DNA from: JAHEEL01 sp963836085
GTDB taxonomy: Bacteria; Actinomycetota; Acidimicrobiia; Spongiisociales; UBA5794
DNA length: 64,000 nt
Reading direction: 5' to 3'
Assembly (NCBI GenBank): GCA_963836085.1
Contig: CAWIHT010000012.1
Location: 212,284 to 276,283, forward strand
The position numbers and the translations under genes were made by a program. The notes below the pieces were generated by a model. That model was not told the DNA's origin. It made no database searches and worked only from the letters and a program-made list of their open reading frames with translations. This document shows, in pieces, positions 18,179 to 27,400 of the stretch (position 1 is the first letter of the stretch; every line of letters starts with the position of its first letter).

Positions 18179-18910
18179 TCAGGAAGACATCAGCGACTCG
18201 AAACCCAACCCGACGAGGTAGCTGAGCACACCACCGGCGAATCCGATGCCGAGGTTCTCGAGAGCGGACGTGATTGGGTTGGTCTTTGTCATGACGGTCT
18301 TGGTGGCCCCAACGGCGAAGAGGCCGATCCCGGTGAGTACCGCTGCGACGAGCAGAGCGGTGCCGGTGTCGTCGATGAACGCAAACGGGAGGACTGCGGG
18401 GAGTGCACCTCCGAGGAAGAGGCCAGCCGACGCGATGCCTGCGAGGATGGGGCTCCGCTTCTCCGTGTCGACCACACCGAACTCGAGGCCGGCCATCACA
18501 CCCATCATCGCGTCGTCGCTCTTGTCGATGATGTGGACCACGGTCTCGAGGTCTTCTCCTTCGAGGCCCATGTCCCCGAATATGTGGCGGAGTTCGTCCC
18601 GCTCATGCTCGCGATGTTCTTTGAGGTGTTTCGCCTCGAGTTTCATCTCGGCCGTGAACACCTCTTCCTGAGACTTCGTCGCGAGGTATTCGCCAAGACC
18701 CATGGAGATCATCCCGGCGAGGGCTCCGGCCACGCCGGTGAGAAGCACCTGTGTCGCTGTGAGTCCGCCGCCGACCACGCCTGCGACGAGGAGGAAGGTC
18801 GACACGAGGCCGTCGTTGACACCAAGGATGATGTCGCGCATGTACTGGCGAGAAGAACCGAGGTGGTTCTCGTAGTCGTCAGGGGGGATGGGTGGGGGAT
18901 AGTCGTTCAC
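18179..18910 (-). CDS. VIT1/CCC1 family (DUF125) iron/manganese transporter
   Basis: 243 residues. The family is clear from RDIILGVNDGLVSTFLLVAGVVGGG in the first span and the GEYLATKSQEEVF motif. An acidic/His-rich cytoplasmic metal-binding segment (about 85-125, with EHREHERDELRHIF) precedes the last three spans. Five membrane segments can be counted. These proteins move Fe2+ or Mn2+ out of the cytoplasm. It heads a leftward gene series ending in the thioredoxin-NHL protein; a link between metal and redox handling is only inferred. Confidence 0.9.
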   Translation of the reverse strand: MNDYPPPIPPDDYENHLGSSRQYMRDIILGVNDGLVSTFLLVAGVVGGGLTATQVLLTGVAGALAGMISMGLGEYLATKSQEEVFTAEMKLEAKHLKEHREHERDELRHIFGDMGLEGEDLETVVHIIDKSDDAMMGVMAGLEFGVVDTEKRSPILAGIASAGLFLGGALPAVLPFAFIDDTGTALLVAAVLTGIGLFAVGATKTVMTKTNPITSALENLGIGFAGGVLSYLVGLGFESLMSS

Positions 18911-19179
18911 GGCCGGCAGAGTAACGGAAGTCTTGTCCCCGTCGTTCAGCAGGCTGTCGGCGACCCCTGCAGGGCCGAGAGATCTGGGTTAGCGATTGGG
19001 CGGTGGATTTGCAGGTCGGGAGTACGCTGTGACCGTCGGAACCTGGAGGAACAATCACCGACCAATCTGACCGTGAGGAGACGGCCGACCTGGCTGATCC
19101 CGCGCCCGCGGAACTGACTGATCCGCGCCTCGGTCCACCATCGCCGCCGTGGTCGCCTCCGACGAAGCTCGCGGTTGCC

Positions 19180-20319
19180 GTGGGCCTTGTCGTGTTCGCC
19201 GGAATTGTGTTCTGGCTCTCGAAGGACGCCCTGCCGATCCTCGCGGTGGCCGGGATCCTTGCCTTCCTCGTGGCCCCGATGGTGCGGTTCCTCCACCGGC
19301 GCCTGCACCTCCCCCGCTGGTTGTCACTTGCCTTCGGCTATGTCGTCGTACTGGTCGTCTCGCTCGCTCTCGTGGCCATCCTCGCGGTCGGGATCACCCA
19401 ATCATTCGCCGGTATCAATATCGACGGGATGCAGGACTCGGTCCGCAGCTCGGCGGAGTGGTTCGTCGACTATGCCGACGGCCTCAGGGTTCTCGGGGTC
19501 AGCGTCGACATGAGCGAGGTCACTGCACCGATCGAGGACTGGCTCGCGGAGGCGCCGGAGGACAGTCCCGCGGGCGGCGGCATCAAGATCGACGCAGAAG
19601 CACTGCAGGCGATGATGGGTGGGGCGTTCAACTCGATCCGAACGGTGACCGGCCTCGCTACCGCCATGGTGGCGTCGGCGCTCATCACGCTGATGATCGC
19701 GATCTACCTCAACGCGGACAGCACGAGGTTCTACTCGTGGATCCATCGGGTGGTTCCGCCAGGCTATGAGAGAGACGGCGTGATGCTCGCCGACCGCACC
19801 GGTGCGATCTGGCGTGGCTACATCTACGGGCAGTTGGTGAACAGTCTCATCACGGGCCTCATGCTGTTCGTGGTGCTTGCAATCGTTGGCGTGCAGGGGG
19901 CGTTTCTGCTGGGTGTGATCATGATGTTGTTCAACATGATCCCGACCTTCGGGCCGATCATCGCCGCAGTTCCCGGCATCATCGCGGCGCTCGTGGGCGG
20001 ATCGACCCGCTGGCCCGATATGAACAGCTTCATCTTCGCATTGATCGTGGCCGGTATCTATGTCCTGGTCGTTCAGGCGCAGGCCACCATCATCGCCCCC
20101 AAGGTGATGGGCCGAGCGGTGCGCCTCTCACCAGTGATCATCATGATTTCGCTGATCGTTGGGTTCAACGTCGCCGGACTGATCGGCTCGCTGCTCGCGG
20201 TACCGATCGTCGCATCGATCAAGGAGTTCGTGTCCTACCTCTACGCGAAGGTCGTGGATCGAGAACCGTTCGCGAACGGAGACGGCAGAGGAGAGAACGA
20301 CAAAGTCGCTGATGCCTGA
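19180..20319 (+). CDS. AI-2E family transporter (DUF20) membrane protein
   Basis: 379 residues from the GTG at 19180. Paired membrane spans at the N-terminus (VVFAGIVFWLSKDALPILAVAGILAFLVAPMVRFL), a soluble middle region and later spans with NMIPTFGPIIAAVPGIIAAL and VVQAQATIIAPKVMGRAV are typical of the family; substrates range from AI-2 to sodium/proton exchange. The GTG start truncates the first span. The frame stays open upstream to 19033 and encodes a Pro-rich tail (TDPRLGPPSPPWSPPTKLAVAV) with GGAGGA at 19045-19050, but contains no ATG, GTG or TTG. The true start may be the ATC at 19054 or a nearby non-standard codon. Confidence 0.85.
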   Translation: MGLVVFAGIVFWLSKDALPILAVAGILAFLVAPMVRFLHRRLHLPRWLSLAFGYVVVLVVSLALVAILAVGITQSFAGINIDGMQDSVRSSAEWFVDYADGLRVLGVSVDMSEVTAPIEDWLAEAPEDSPAGGGIKIDAEALQAMMGGAFNSIRTVTGLATAMVASALITLMIAIYLNADSTRFYSWIHRVVPPGYERDGVMLADRTGAIWRGYIYGQLVNSLITGLMLFVVLAIVGVQGAFLLGVIMMLFNMIPTFGPIIAAVPGIIAALVGGSTRWPDMNSFIFALIVAGIYVLVVQAQATIIAPKVMGRAVRLSPVIIMISLIVGFNVAGLIGSLLAVPIVASIKEFVSYLYAKVVDREPFANGDGRGENDKVADA

Positions 20320-21856
20320 CCGGGAGACCCTGCGCGTCGATGCAGTTGTCATCGGCGCGGGATTGGGCGGGCTCGGCGCCGCCGGATACCTGGCCCGGGC
20401 CGGTCACAAGGTTGCCGTCCTCGAACATCACACCGTGCCCGGCGGCTACGCCCACGAGTTCAAACGCCGTGGCTGGCGCTTCGAGGTGGCGCTCCATGCA
20501 CTCGACGGTGCCGGACCCGGTGGGTGGCTCGGTCCGATGCTCGACGACCTCGGCGTCACCGATCGCGTTGCGATCAACCAGATCGATCCGTTCTACACCG
20601 TGCGCTTCCCGGACTTCGAAATCACCGCCCCCGCCGATTTCACCGGATACGTCGGCGAACTCAAAGCCGCGTTCCCTGGTCATTCGAAGGGGATCGCCGA
20701 TCTCTTTGCGGCGATCGGTCGAGTCGCGGAGGACGTCCGTCGATACGGCGCCGACCGCTCCGCCGGCCGGCGTCCATCGCCGATCGAGATGATGGAGCGC
20801 TACCCGGACATGGCGGTTGCCTTCTCGCAACCCTGGCAGACGTTCATGGCTGCCTACATCGACGACCCACGGCTCCAGGCAGCGGTGTCGGTCCTGTGGG
20901 GATATGTCGGTCTCCCGCCGTCTCAACTCTCCGCTGGACTGTTCTCACTCCTCCTTCACAGCTATCACACGACCGGCGCCTGGTACCCGGAGGGCGGGAG
21001 CCAGGCGATGAGTCGGGCCATCGTCGACGAAATCGTCGAGCAGGGAGGTGTCGTTCGATTCAGGAATCGCGCGACGCGGCTGGATGTCGAAGGAGGGCGC
21101 GTGGTGGCCGTTGAGACCAACCGCGGTCTCCGGGTCGAAGCCGACGTGTTCATCTCGAATGCCAGCCCGAAGGCGACCGTGGCAATGACCGGGAGCGAGC
21201 ATTTCGACGACGGATTCCTTGGCGGTGTCGAGCGAGATGTGCCGGCTCTGTCGAACCTGGTCGTCTACCTCGGGGTCGACCGCGACCTCGCCGCCGAAGG
21301 ATGGGACCATCACGAGTACTTCCTTGCGGATGGCTACGACATCGAGGCCGAGTATCGGGCAATCATCGACGGCGACTTCTCGAAGGCCGGGCTGGTGGTC
21401 ACCAACTACACCGAGGCGGATCCGGGTTGCGCTCCGACGGACTGCAGCGTGCTCGCAATCATGTCGCTCGCTCCCTGGGACTATCAGAACGTATGGGGGA
21501 CCGGAGGCGACCTGACCGACTACTCGGAGAATCCCGAGTATGTCCGCATCAAAGATGAGGCAGGCGAGCAATTGATCGAACGGGCCGAAGGGCTGATTCC
21601 GGGCCTTGGTGATTCGATCGTGATCAAGGAAGTCGGCACGCCGCTCACCAACGTGCGCTACGGACTTAGCCCGGAGGGCAGCATCTACGGTCGGCAGCAG
21701 ACGGTCGAGAACCTGCTCAATCGGAGAAGCCCGAAGACTCCGATCCCGAACCTCCTGCTCGCCGGTGCGTGGATCGGTGGAGGTGGGATGAGCGCCGCCC
21801 TGAATTCCGGCCGCACGGCTGCCTCGATCGCCGGCCGACTTCTCAACTCAGACTGA
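20312..21856 (+). CDS. FAD-dependent phytoene desaturase/retinol saturase-like oxidoreductase
   Basis: 514 residues. The N-terminal FAD-binding motif is VVIGAGLGGLGAAGYLARAGHKVAVLE followed by PGGYA, and the C-terminal FAD motif is LLAGAWIGGGGMSAALNSGR. This fits the CrtI/CrtISO/retinol-saturase superfamily, which desaturates or isomerises polyenes or saturates related lipids. No other carotenoid gene is nearby, so the substrate is open. It overlaps the AI-2E gene by 8 bp and is probably cotranscribed with it. Confidence 0.82.
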   Translation: MPDRETLRVDAVVIGAGLGGLGAAGYLARAGHKVAVLEHHTVPGGYAHEFKRRGWRFEVALHALDGAGPGGWLGPMLDDLGVTDRVAINQIDPFYTVRFPDFEITAPADFTGYVGELKAAFPGHSKGIADLFAAIGRVAEDVRRYGADRSAGRRPSPIEMMERYPDMAVAFSQPWQTFMAAYIDDPRLQAAVSVLWGYVGLPPSQLSAGLFSLLLHSYHTTGAWYPEGGSQAMSRAIVDEIVEQGGVVRFRNRATRLDVEGGRVVAVETNRGLRVEADVFISNASPKATVAMTGSEHFDDGFLGGVERDVPALSNLVVYLGVDRDLAAEGWDHHEYFLADGYDIEAEYRAIIDGDFSKAGLVVTNYTEADPGCAPTDCSVLAIMSLAPWDYQNVWGTGGDLTDYSENPEYVRIKDEAGEQLIERAEGLIPGLGDSIVIKEVGTPLTNVRYGLSPEGSIYGRQQTVENLLNRRSPKTPIPNLLLAGAWIGGGGMSAALNSGRTAASIAGRLLNSD

Positions 21857-22003
21857 TCCCGCTGCCGGCGTCGGGGTCAACCCTGACCGGTCCCTGACGG
21901 CTCAGGGATTGCAAGGGGTCATACCCAATACCCGAGACCCTCGTCTTCCCGCAGGATCACTCCCGACACACACGAACGCCGCATCGGCATCGGGAGGGAA
22001 GAC

Positions 22004-24760
22004 ATGGACAACTCACGGACCTATCGCATGTACGACTGGATCAATCGTCACGCAGCAGTGCTGGTGGTGACGCTGATTCTCGGCATCATTGCCATCGGCG
22101 TCGGCGGGGTGATGACAGCGGATACGACCGAACCCAAGTTCGAACCGGAGGGAGAGGTCTTCACCGTCTATGAGCGCGCCGAGGCGACGCTCCAAGCCGA
22201 GTCCACCGTCGAGCAGGCTTCGTTTCTCGTCGAGGCCGCGGATGGTGGCGATGTGCTGACCGCCAACGCCTTTCGCGAGTGGTTGGGTGCTTCGAACCGC
22301 GTCCGGACCTCGGCTGAGAATCAGGAGCACCTGGTCGATCGATTCGATCCGGAGACCGGGGCAACGATCCCCGGCGTCCTCTCGATTGTGGACGTCGTGG
22401 ACGCAGCGATCCCGGGTGGCCTGGCCGGGGCTACCGACGCGGAGGTCAAGCAGGCGCTCGCCTCCGTCCTCTCGGACGGTTCCCCGTTCGCAGATATGCG
22501 GTACAGCTTCTCCGAGCAAGCCACCTACTTCGTCGGTCCGAGCGGGGGAGTGTGGGCGGCACCCGCCTTCACCGCGCAGGTCGTCTACGACAGTGCGACG
22601 TTCACGGACAATCCTGCGGCCGAGACATGGCTCCGCGAGGTTCAGAGCAGTTTCAGGGAGGACTCTCTATATACGGAGTCGATCGGGATCGCCATCGATG
22701 CCGAAATCGCGTTCTCGGAAGGCGCTGCCAACTCAGCGCCGTTCATCTTCCTCGCCGTCGCCCTGATCATCGTCTTGATCGCTGCCGTCCACCGTTCCTA
22801 CTGGTCGGCCGTCGTTGTCGGGGCCGGACTCACAGCGACGACCATCGCCTACTACGGCACATCGGCGCTGCTCGGGCTCAAGATGGGATCGATGCTCCTC
22901 GCGTTCGTGGTGCCGATCGCTGCCATCAGCTTCGGTGTCGACTTCTTCATCCACGGCGTCGGCCGCGTTCGCGAGATGCAGGTCGAGCACGGGATGTCCG
23001 GAAGTCGTGCGTATCCGGCCGGCATGGCGGCGGTGTTCACGGCTCTGCTGTTGGCCGCCTCGTCGTCGATTGCGGCATTCCTCTCGAACGTGTCTTCGGG
23101 GACCGAGGCCATCCTCCAATTCGGTATCGGCGCAGCGATTGCGCTCGCATGGTCGTACGTGATCCTCGGCCAGATTGCTCCCAGAGTCCTCCTCGGTATC
23201 GAGCAGTTCGTTGGCCCGAACTCGGTGAAGGGAGCGTCCCGCGTTCTCTACTGGATCGCACTCCCGGTCGTTGCCATCATCGGTGGACTGGCCGTTGCCC
23301 TCGCCGCCGTGATGACCGCCGCCGGCATCGCCGCCTTTGTCGTTGTGCTGGTCGCCCTCCTCATCGTGCCGGCGATCCTGACTCGGTGGAGAAACCGGAG
23401 GGCGACGGCAAGCGGACGGCCGGTGCAGACCGGACATCGGGGAGCGGCGCATGGACTCTCAGGGGCCGGGGCGTTCGTCTCCTTCCTCGCTCGATGGCGG
23501 TGGATCACGGTGACCATCGCGCTCGCAGTGGGTGCCGTCGCTCTCATGACGGCCCTACAGGTCAAGTCCGGATTCGAGATCTCTGACTTTCTTGCTTCGG
23601 ACTCCGACTTCTCAACGTCGATCGACCGGGCCGCCACCCACTTCCCGTCAAGCGGCGAGGGATCGAGTTTCGTCCTGGTGGAAGGTGACCTGACTTCACC
23701 GGAGGCACTCGTCGCTCTCGATGGCGCCGTCGCCGTTCTCGACGGATCGGACGCCGACCTGGGCCGCAACGGCGGCGGCGATCTCGCCGTTCGGTGGCAC
23801 GCTGGTGACCTGGTCAGGATGACCCTGGCAGCGCCCGGTGCCGTCGAAGCGCTCGCATCCAGCGGGACCGACCTGACCGATGCCAACGGCGACGGCTATC
23901 CGGATTCCTCTGCGGCCATCCGCGCGGTGTTCGACTACATCGGTGAGAACGGTGTTCCGCTGGCGGACGGTTCGCTTGCTCTGGCGGCGGATGAAGTCGC
24001 CGGAGTCGTTGCCGACGATGGGGGGACGAGTCAGGCGACTGCCGTCACGATCATGGTCGGAAGCTTCACCGACGGTGCGGTCATCGTCCCTGTGGAACGG
24101 GCGCTCGAGGCCGCCGCTCTGTCGATCGAGAACGCGGTACCTGACCTCGTGGTGAGCGTCTCAGGTGACGTGCTCACCAGCTACCACGGACTCAGGGCAT
24201 TCACGCAGTCCATGGTCGTGTCGCTTCCCCTTGCTGTGCTCCTCACGCTGATCCTCGCGGCGCTCCTGCTGCGTTCGTTCCGCTATGCGCTCATCTCGGT
24301 GATCCCGATCGGGTTCGTGGTCACGGGGGTGTACGCGTTCATGGCATTGGCGGGCTACACCGTGAACGTCGTCACGGCCACAATTGCCGCGATCGCGGTT
24401 GGCGTCGGCATCGACTTCTCGACGCACTTCACCGCCCGGTATCGCGAGGAGCTCGCGACGGCTGCCAGCCCTCTTGATGCAGTGCGTCGCGCCGGCGAGG
24501 GAACGGGCGGGGCGTTGGTCCTCTCGGCGCTCACATCGGTGCTCGGGTTCGCCGTGATGGCGCTTGCTCCGAACCCGATCTTCGCCACCTTCGGACTGCT
24601 GACGTCGGTGATGATCGGGCTCGCCCTGATCGTCTCGCTTGTCGTTCTCCCGAGCATGCTCGTCATCGGAACGCCGCGGAGCAAGGTGCGTACCGTCGAC
24701 GAAGAACCGCGAATTGACGGAGGCATCGAAGAAGGAGAGCGGGTGCTGGTGGGGGTCTGA
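22004..24760 (+). CDS. RND superfamily exporter with two MMPL domains
   Basis: 918 residues. One N-terminal span (AVLVVTLILGIIAIGVGGV), a first extracytoplasmic domain (about 45-250), then a bundle of spans with a SFGVDFFIHG motif. After residue 490 the pattern repeats: one span, a second external domain, and spans with AVGVGIDFSTHFTARYREE. This is the duplicated MMPL/HAE3 layout of exporters driven by the proton gradient, which often carry lipids or hydrophobic compounds. The upstream gap of 147 bp has no evident site except a purine-rich GGGAGGGAAGAC stretch before the ATG. A hairpin terminator follows. Confidence 0.88.
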   Translation: MDNSRTYRMYDWINRHAAVLVVTLILGIIAIGVGGVMTADTTEPKFEPEGEVFTVYERAEATLQAESTVEQASFLVEAADGGDVLTANAFREWLGASNRVRTSAENQEHLVDRFDPETGATIPGVLSIVDVVDAAIPGGLAGATDAEVKQALASVLSDGSPFADMRYSFSEQATYFVGPSGGVWAAPAFTAQVVYDSATFTDNPAAETWLREVQSSFREDSLYTESIGIAIDAEIAFSEGAANSAPFIFLAVALIIVLIAAVHRSYWSAVVVGAGLTATTIAYYGTSALLGLKMGSMLLAFVVPIAAISFGVDFFIHGVGRVREMQVEHGMSGSRAYPAGMAAVFTALLLAASSSIAAFLSNVSSGTEAILQFGIGAAIALAWSYVILGQIAPRVLLGIEQFVGPNSVKGASRVLYWIALPVVAIIGGLAVALAAVMTAAGIAAFVVVLVALLIVPAILTRWRNRRATASGRPVQTGHRGAAHGLSGAGAFVSFLARWRWITVTIALAVGAVALMTALQVKSGFEISDFLASDSDFSTSIDRAATHFPSSGEGSSFVLVEGDLTSPEALVALDGAVAVLDGSDADLGRNGGGDLAVRWHAGDLVRMTLAAPGAVEALASSGTDLTDANGDGYPDSSAAIRAVFDYIGENGVPLADGSLALAADEVAGVVADDGGTSQATAVTIMVGSFTDGAVIVPVERALEAAALSIENAVPDLVVSVSGDVLTSYHGLRAFTQSMVVSLPLAVLLTLILAALLLRSFRYALISVIPIGFVVTGVYAFMALAGYTVNVVTATIAAIAVGVGIDFSTHFTARYREELATAASPLDAVRRAGEGTGGALVLSALTSVLGFAVMALAPNPIFATFGLLTSVMIGLALIVSLVVLPSMLVIGTPRSKVRTVDEEPRIDGGIEEGERVLVGV

Positions 24761-24782
24761 TCCCTCCGTCCTCCACAGCAAT

Positions 24783-24811
24783 GCGAGCCCCGGGAGAACC
24801 CCGGGGCTCGC
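24783..24811 (+). terminator. Hairpin terminator after the MMPL gene
   Basis: GCGAGCCCCGGG pairs perfectly with CCCGGGGCTCGC over 12 bp around the five-base loop AGAAC. It lies 23 bp after the MMPL stop. There is no U-tract, as is usual in high-GC actinobacteria. Confidence 0.75.
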
Positions 24812-25035
24812 TGCGTTCCTGCAATCAGCCGAACGTGTGAGATGCACAAACGTGCACCGTCTCGCAGGTGCGTACGAGGCTCGATTCGCGGCGTCACGCG
24901 AGGTGCCGCACTCGTTTTCAGTTGATCGCGTCGCACTGCTCTGCCTACCGTGGCAGGAGAACGGCCGGTAATCCTCGCTGAGAGAACGCGGAGGAACGTC
25001 CACCTCCGGCCGCCAATATGCAGGAGGAAACACCT

Positions 25036-26148
25036 TTGAAACGCCTAGCAATCTTGTTGCTTGCGCTCGGGCTCGTGCTCGCAGCGTGCGATAGCGGCAG
25101 CGATGACACCACCACCACGGCTGCGGCCGCGGGCGGCGACGAGACCACCACCACGGCTGCGGCCGCGGCCAGTGGCTCAATGCTGCAAACGGTCCAGGAG
25201 CGCGGGTCGCTCAACTGTGGCGTCAACGACGCGGTCCCCGGATTCGGATTCACCGACGCCGATGGGAACTTCTCGGGCTTCGACGTCGACTACTGCCGGG
25301 CAATCGCCGCGGCTGTGCTCGGCGACGCCGAGGCGGTCACGTACCGGCCGTTGACAGCGCAGCAGCGCTTCACAGCACTGCAGTCGGGCGAGATCGACGT
25401 GCTGGTCCGCAACACCACATTCACGAGCAGCCGCGACGGTCGTGAAGGCGCCACGTTCGCGACCACCACGTTCTACGACGGTCAGGGCATGATGGTGTAC
25501 GCCGACAGCGGCATCACCAGCATCGACGACATGGCGAACTTGTCGGTCTGTGTGCTGTCAGGCACCACGACCGAACTCAACCTGGCGGCCCGGTTCGGCG
25601 ACACGCCGTTCACGCCGCTGACGTTCGACGCCAACGATCAGCTTCAGGCCGCGTTCGTGGCCGGACAGTGCGATGGTTGGACGTCCGACAAGTCGCAGCT
25701 GGCCGGTGTGCGCTCGAACTTCGCAGAGAGCGAAGGCGGACCTGAGGCGCTTCTCATCCTCGACGAAACCTTCTCGAAGGAGCCGCTCGGTCCCGTAGTC
25801 GCCGATGGCGACACGCAGTGGGCCCAGGCCGTCAACTGGGTCGTGCTCGCCACGATCCAGGGAGAAGAGTGGGACCTGACATCCGCCAACGTGGAGAGCT
25901 ACGACGGTGACGACGCGGCGATCCGGCGCTTCCTTGGTCTCGAGATCGAGACCGATGAAGGCACGGCGGTGTTCGACCCGGGTCTCGGTCTGCCAACCGA
26001 TTTCGCGAGGCAGATCATCAGCCAGGTCGGGAACTACGGCGAGATCTTCGACCGCAATGTCGGGCCGGATACGGCGCTCGGCTTGAGCCGCGGGGTCAAC
26101 GCCCTGTGGACCGACGGCGGCCTGCTCTACGCTCCGCCCTACCGGTAA
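25036..26148 (+). CDS. aapJ: General L-amino acid ABC transporter, substrate-binding lipoprotein
   Basis: 370 residues from the TTG at 25036. AGGAGG at 25022-25027 lies 8 bp ahead of this TTG and inside the longer frame from 25018, so TTG is the start. The product opens with a lipoprotein signal ending LVLAAC. A Thr/Ala linker follows, built from two copies of a TTTTAAAA unit. The family 3 binding domain begins TVQERGSLNCGVN and includes GNFSGFDVDYCRAIAAAVLGD, close to AapJ. It delivers amino acids to AapQM/AapP encoded downstream. Confidence 0.9.
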   Translation: MKRLAILLLALGLVLAACDSGSDDTTTTAAAAGGDETTTTAAAAASGSMLQTVQERGSLNCGVNDAVPGFGFTDADGNFSGFDVDYCRAIAAAVLGDAEAVTYRPLTAQQRFTALQSGEIDVLVRNTTFTSSRDGREGATFATTTFYDGQGMMVYADSGITSIDDMANLSVCVLSGTTTELNLAARFGDTPFTPLTFDANDQLQAAFVAGQCDGWTSDKSQLAGVRSNFAESEGGPEALLILDETFSKEPLGPVVADGDTQWAQAVNWVVLATIQGEEWDLTSANVESYDGDDAAIRRFLGLEIETDEGTAVFDPGLGLPTDFARQIISQVGNYGEIFDRNVGPDTALGLSRGVNALWTDGGLLYAPPYR

Positions 26149-26161
26149 GCAACCCAACGAA

Positions 26162-26193
26162 GAGGGGGTCGGGCCGTCCGGCCCGACCCCCTC
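26162..26193 (+). terminator. Strong intra-operon hairpin between aapJ and aapQ
   Basis: GAGGGGGTCGGGCC pairs perfectly with GGCCCGACCCCCTC over 14 bp around GTCC. It starts 13 bp after the aapJ stop and ends 31 bp before the aapQ start. Such hairpins usually stabilise or terminate most transcripts after the binding-protein gene, giving more binding protein than permease. Confidence 0.75.
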
Positions 26194-26224
26194 CGATTCT
26201 CGAGATGAACGCTGAGGGAAATCG

Positions 26225-27400
26225 GTGACTGCGACACAGACCTCCAAGGGGACGAAACCGCCGTTCTGGAGGAACGTTCACATCATCCGCGGGGCGCTGC
26301 AGATCCTCGCCGTCGTCATCGTGGTGGGTGGCATCCTGTTCCTCGGCAACAACCTCCGCAGCGAACTGATCGCCAAGAACCTGCCGACCGGCTTCGACTT
26401 TCTCACGCAACCCACCGGGGTGACCATCGCCGACAGTGGCTTCAATCCCGCTTCGCCGGTTTGGAAGGCGCTCCTGACCGGAATCAAGAACACCTTCCTG
26501 CTGGTCATTGTCGGAATCCCTCTCCTGACGATCCTGGGCACGCTGGTCGGTATCGCTCGCCTCTCGACGAATTGGCTGGTGGCGAAGATCGCGACGGTAT
26601 ACGTCGAAACGATCCGCAACATCCCGCCACTCCTGATCATCCTGTTCGTGTTCAATGCGGTGATCCTGCAACTGCCGCCACCGCGTGACCCGGCCACGCC
26701 CCTTGATTGGTTCGTGATCAGCAATCTGAAGATCACCGGACCGAGCTTCACGGCGCTGAGCGGCGCAGGGATCTTTGCCGGAGTCTTCGTGTTCTCGCTG
26801 GTCGCTGCAGGCGTCGTCGGTGTCTGGCGCACCCGCTACTCCGAGCGCACCGGGCATCCCGATCATCGAGCGCTCTGGGGCCTCGGTGTGTTCACCGGCA
26901 TCATGGTTCTTGGATACTTCATCTTGGGCCGGCCGATCAGGTTGTCGCTTCCCGTGCTCGACGGCCGGATCATCACCGGTGGCTTCGGCGGACTCGGCGC
27001 CTACTTTGCGGTGCTGCTCGCACTGGTGTTCTACACCGCCAGCCACGTGGCCGAGATCGTGCGCGGCTCGATCCTCGCAGTTCCGAAGGGCCAGACCGAG
27101 GCGGCCAACGCCATCGCCCTCTCCGGCTTCCAGCGATTGCGGTATGTGACGCTGCCCCAAGCGTTCCGTATCGCTCTGCCCCCGATCATCAACCAGTACC
27201 TCAACTTCGCGAAGAACACCTCGCTCGCTATCGCGATCGGCTACGCCGAGGTCACGCTCATTACGTTCCAACTCATCGGCAACGGCTACCCGGCGCCGCA
27301 ATTGATCTTGCTGCTGATGGTCGCCTACCTGCTCTTCTCGCTGACGATCTCGTTCCTGATGAACATCCTGAACCGTCGGCTTCAACTGGTGGGGAACTGA
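26225..27400 (+). CDS. aapQ: Amino acid ABC transporter permease AapQ
   Basis: 391 residues from a GTG. It has an N-terminal span, a periplasmic segment (about 45-90), the KALLTGIKNTFLLVIVGIPLLTILGTLVGIARLS motif that opens HisM/GlnP-type permease domains, and the EAA loop EAANAIALSGFQRLRYVTLPQAFRIALPP near residue 300. The last codon overlaps the aapM start by one base. It forms the channel with AapM. Confidence 0.9.
   Translation: MTATQTSKGTKPPFWRNVHIIRGALQILAVVIVVGGILFLGNNLRSELIAKNLPTGFDFLTQPTGVTIADSGFNPASPVWKALLTGIKNTFLLVIVGIPLLTILGTLVGIARLSTNWLVAKIATVYVETIRNIPPLLIILFVFNAVILQLPPPRDPATPLDWFVISNLKITGPSFTALSGAGIFAGVFVFSLVAAGVVGVWRTRYSERTGHPDHRALWGLGVFTGIMVLGYFILGRPIRLSLPVLDGRIITGGFGGLGAYFAVLLALVFYTASHVAEIVRGSILAVPKGQTEAANAIALSGFQRLRYVTLPQAFRIALPPIINQYLNFAKNTSLAIAIGYAEVTLITFQLIGNGYPAPQLILLLMVAYLLFSLTISFLMNILNRRLQLVGN

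Noticed and set aside
24920..24955. Sigma-70-type promoter for aapJ
   Set aside because: A TTGATC with TACCGT at 18 bp is present but too weak to separate from chance.
26707..27399. N-terminal extension of AapM
   Set aside because: It overlaps the whole end of aapQ in another frame; the ATG at 27400 overlapping the aapQ stop is the natural start.
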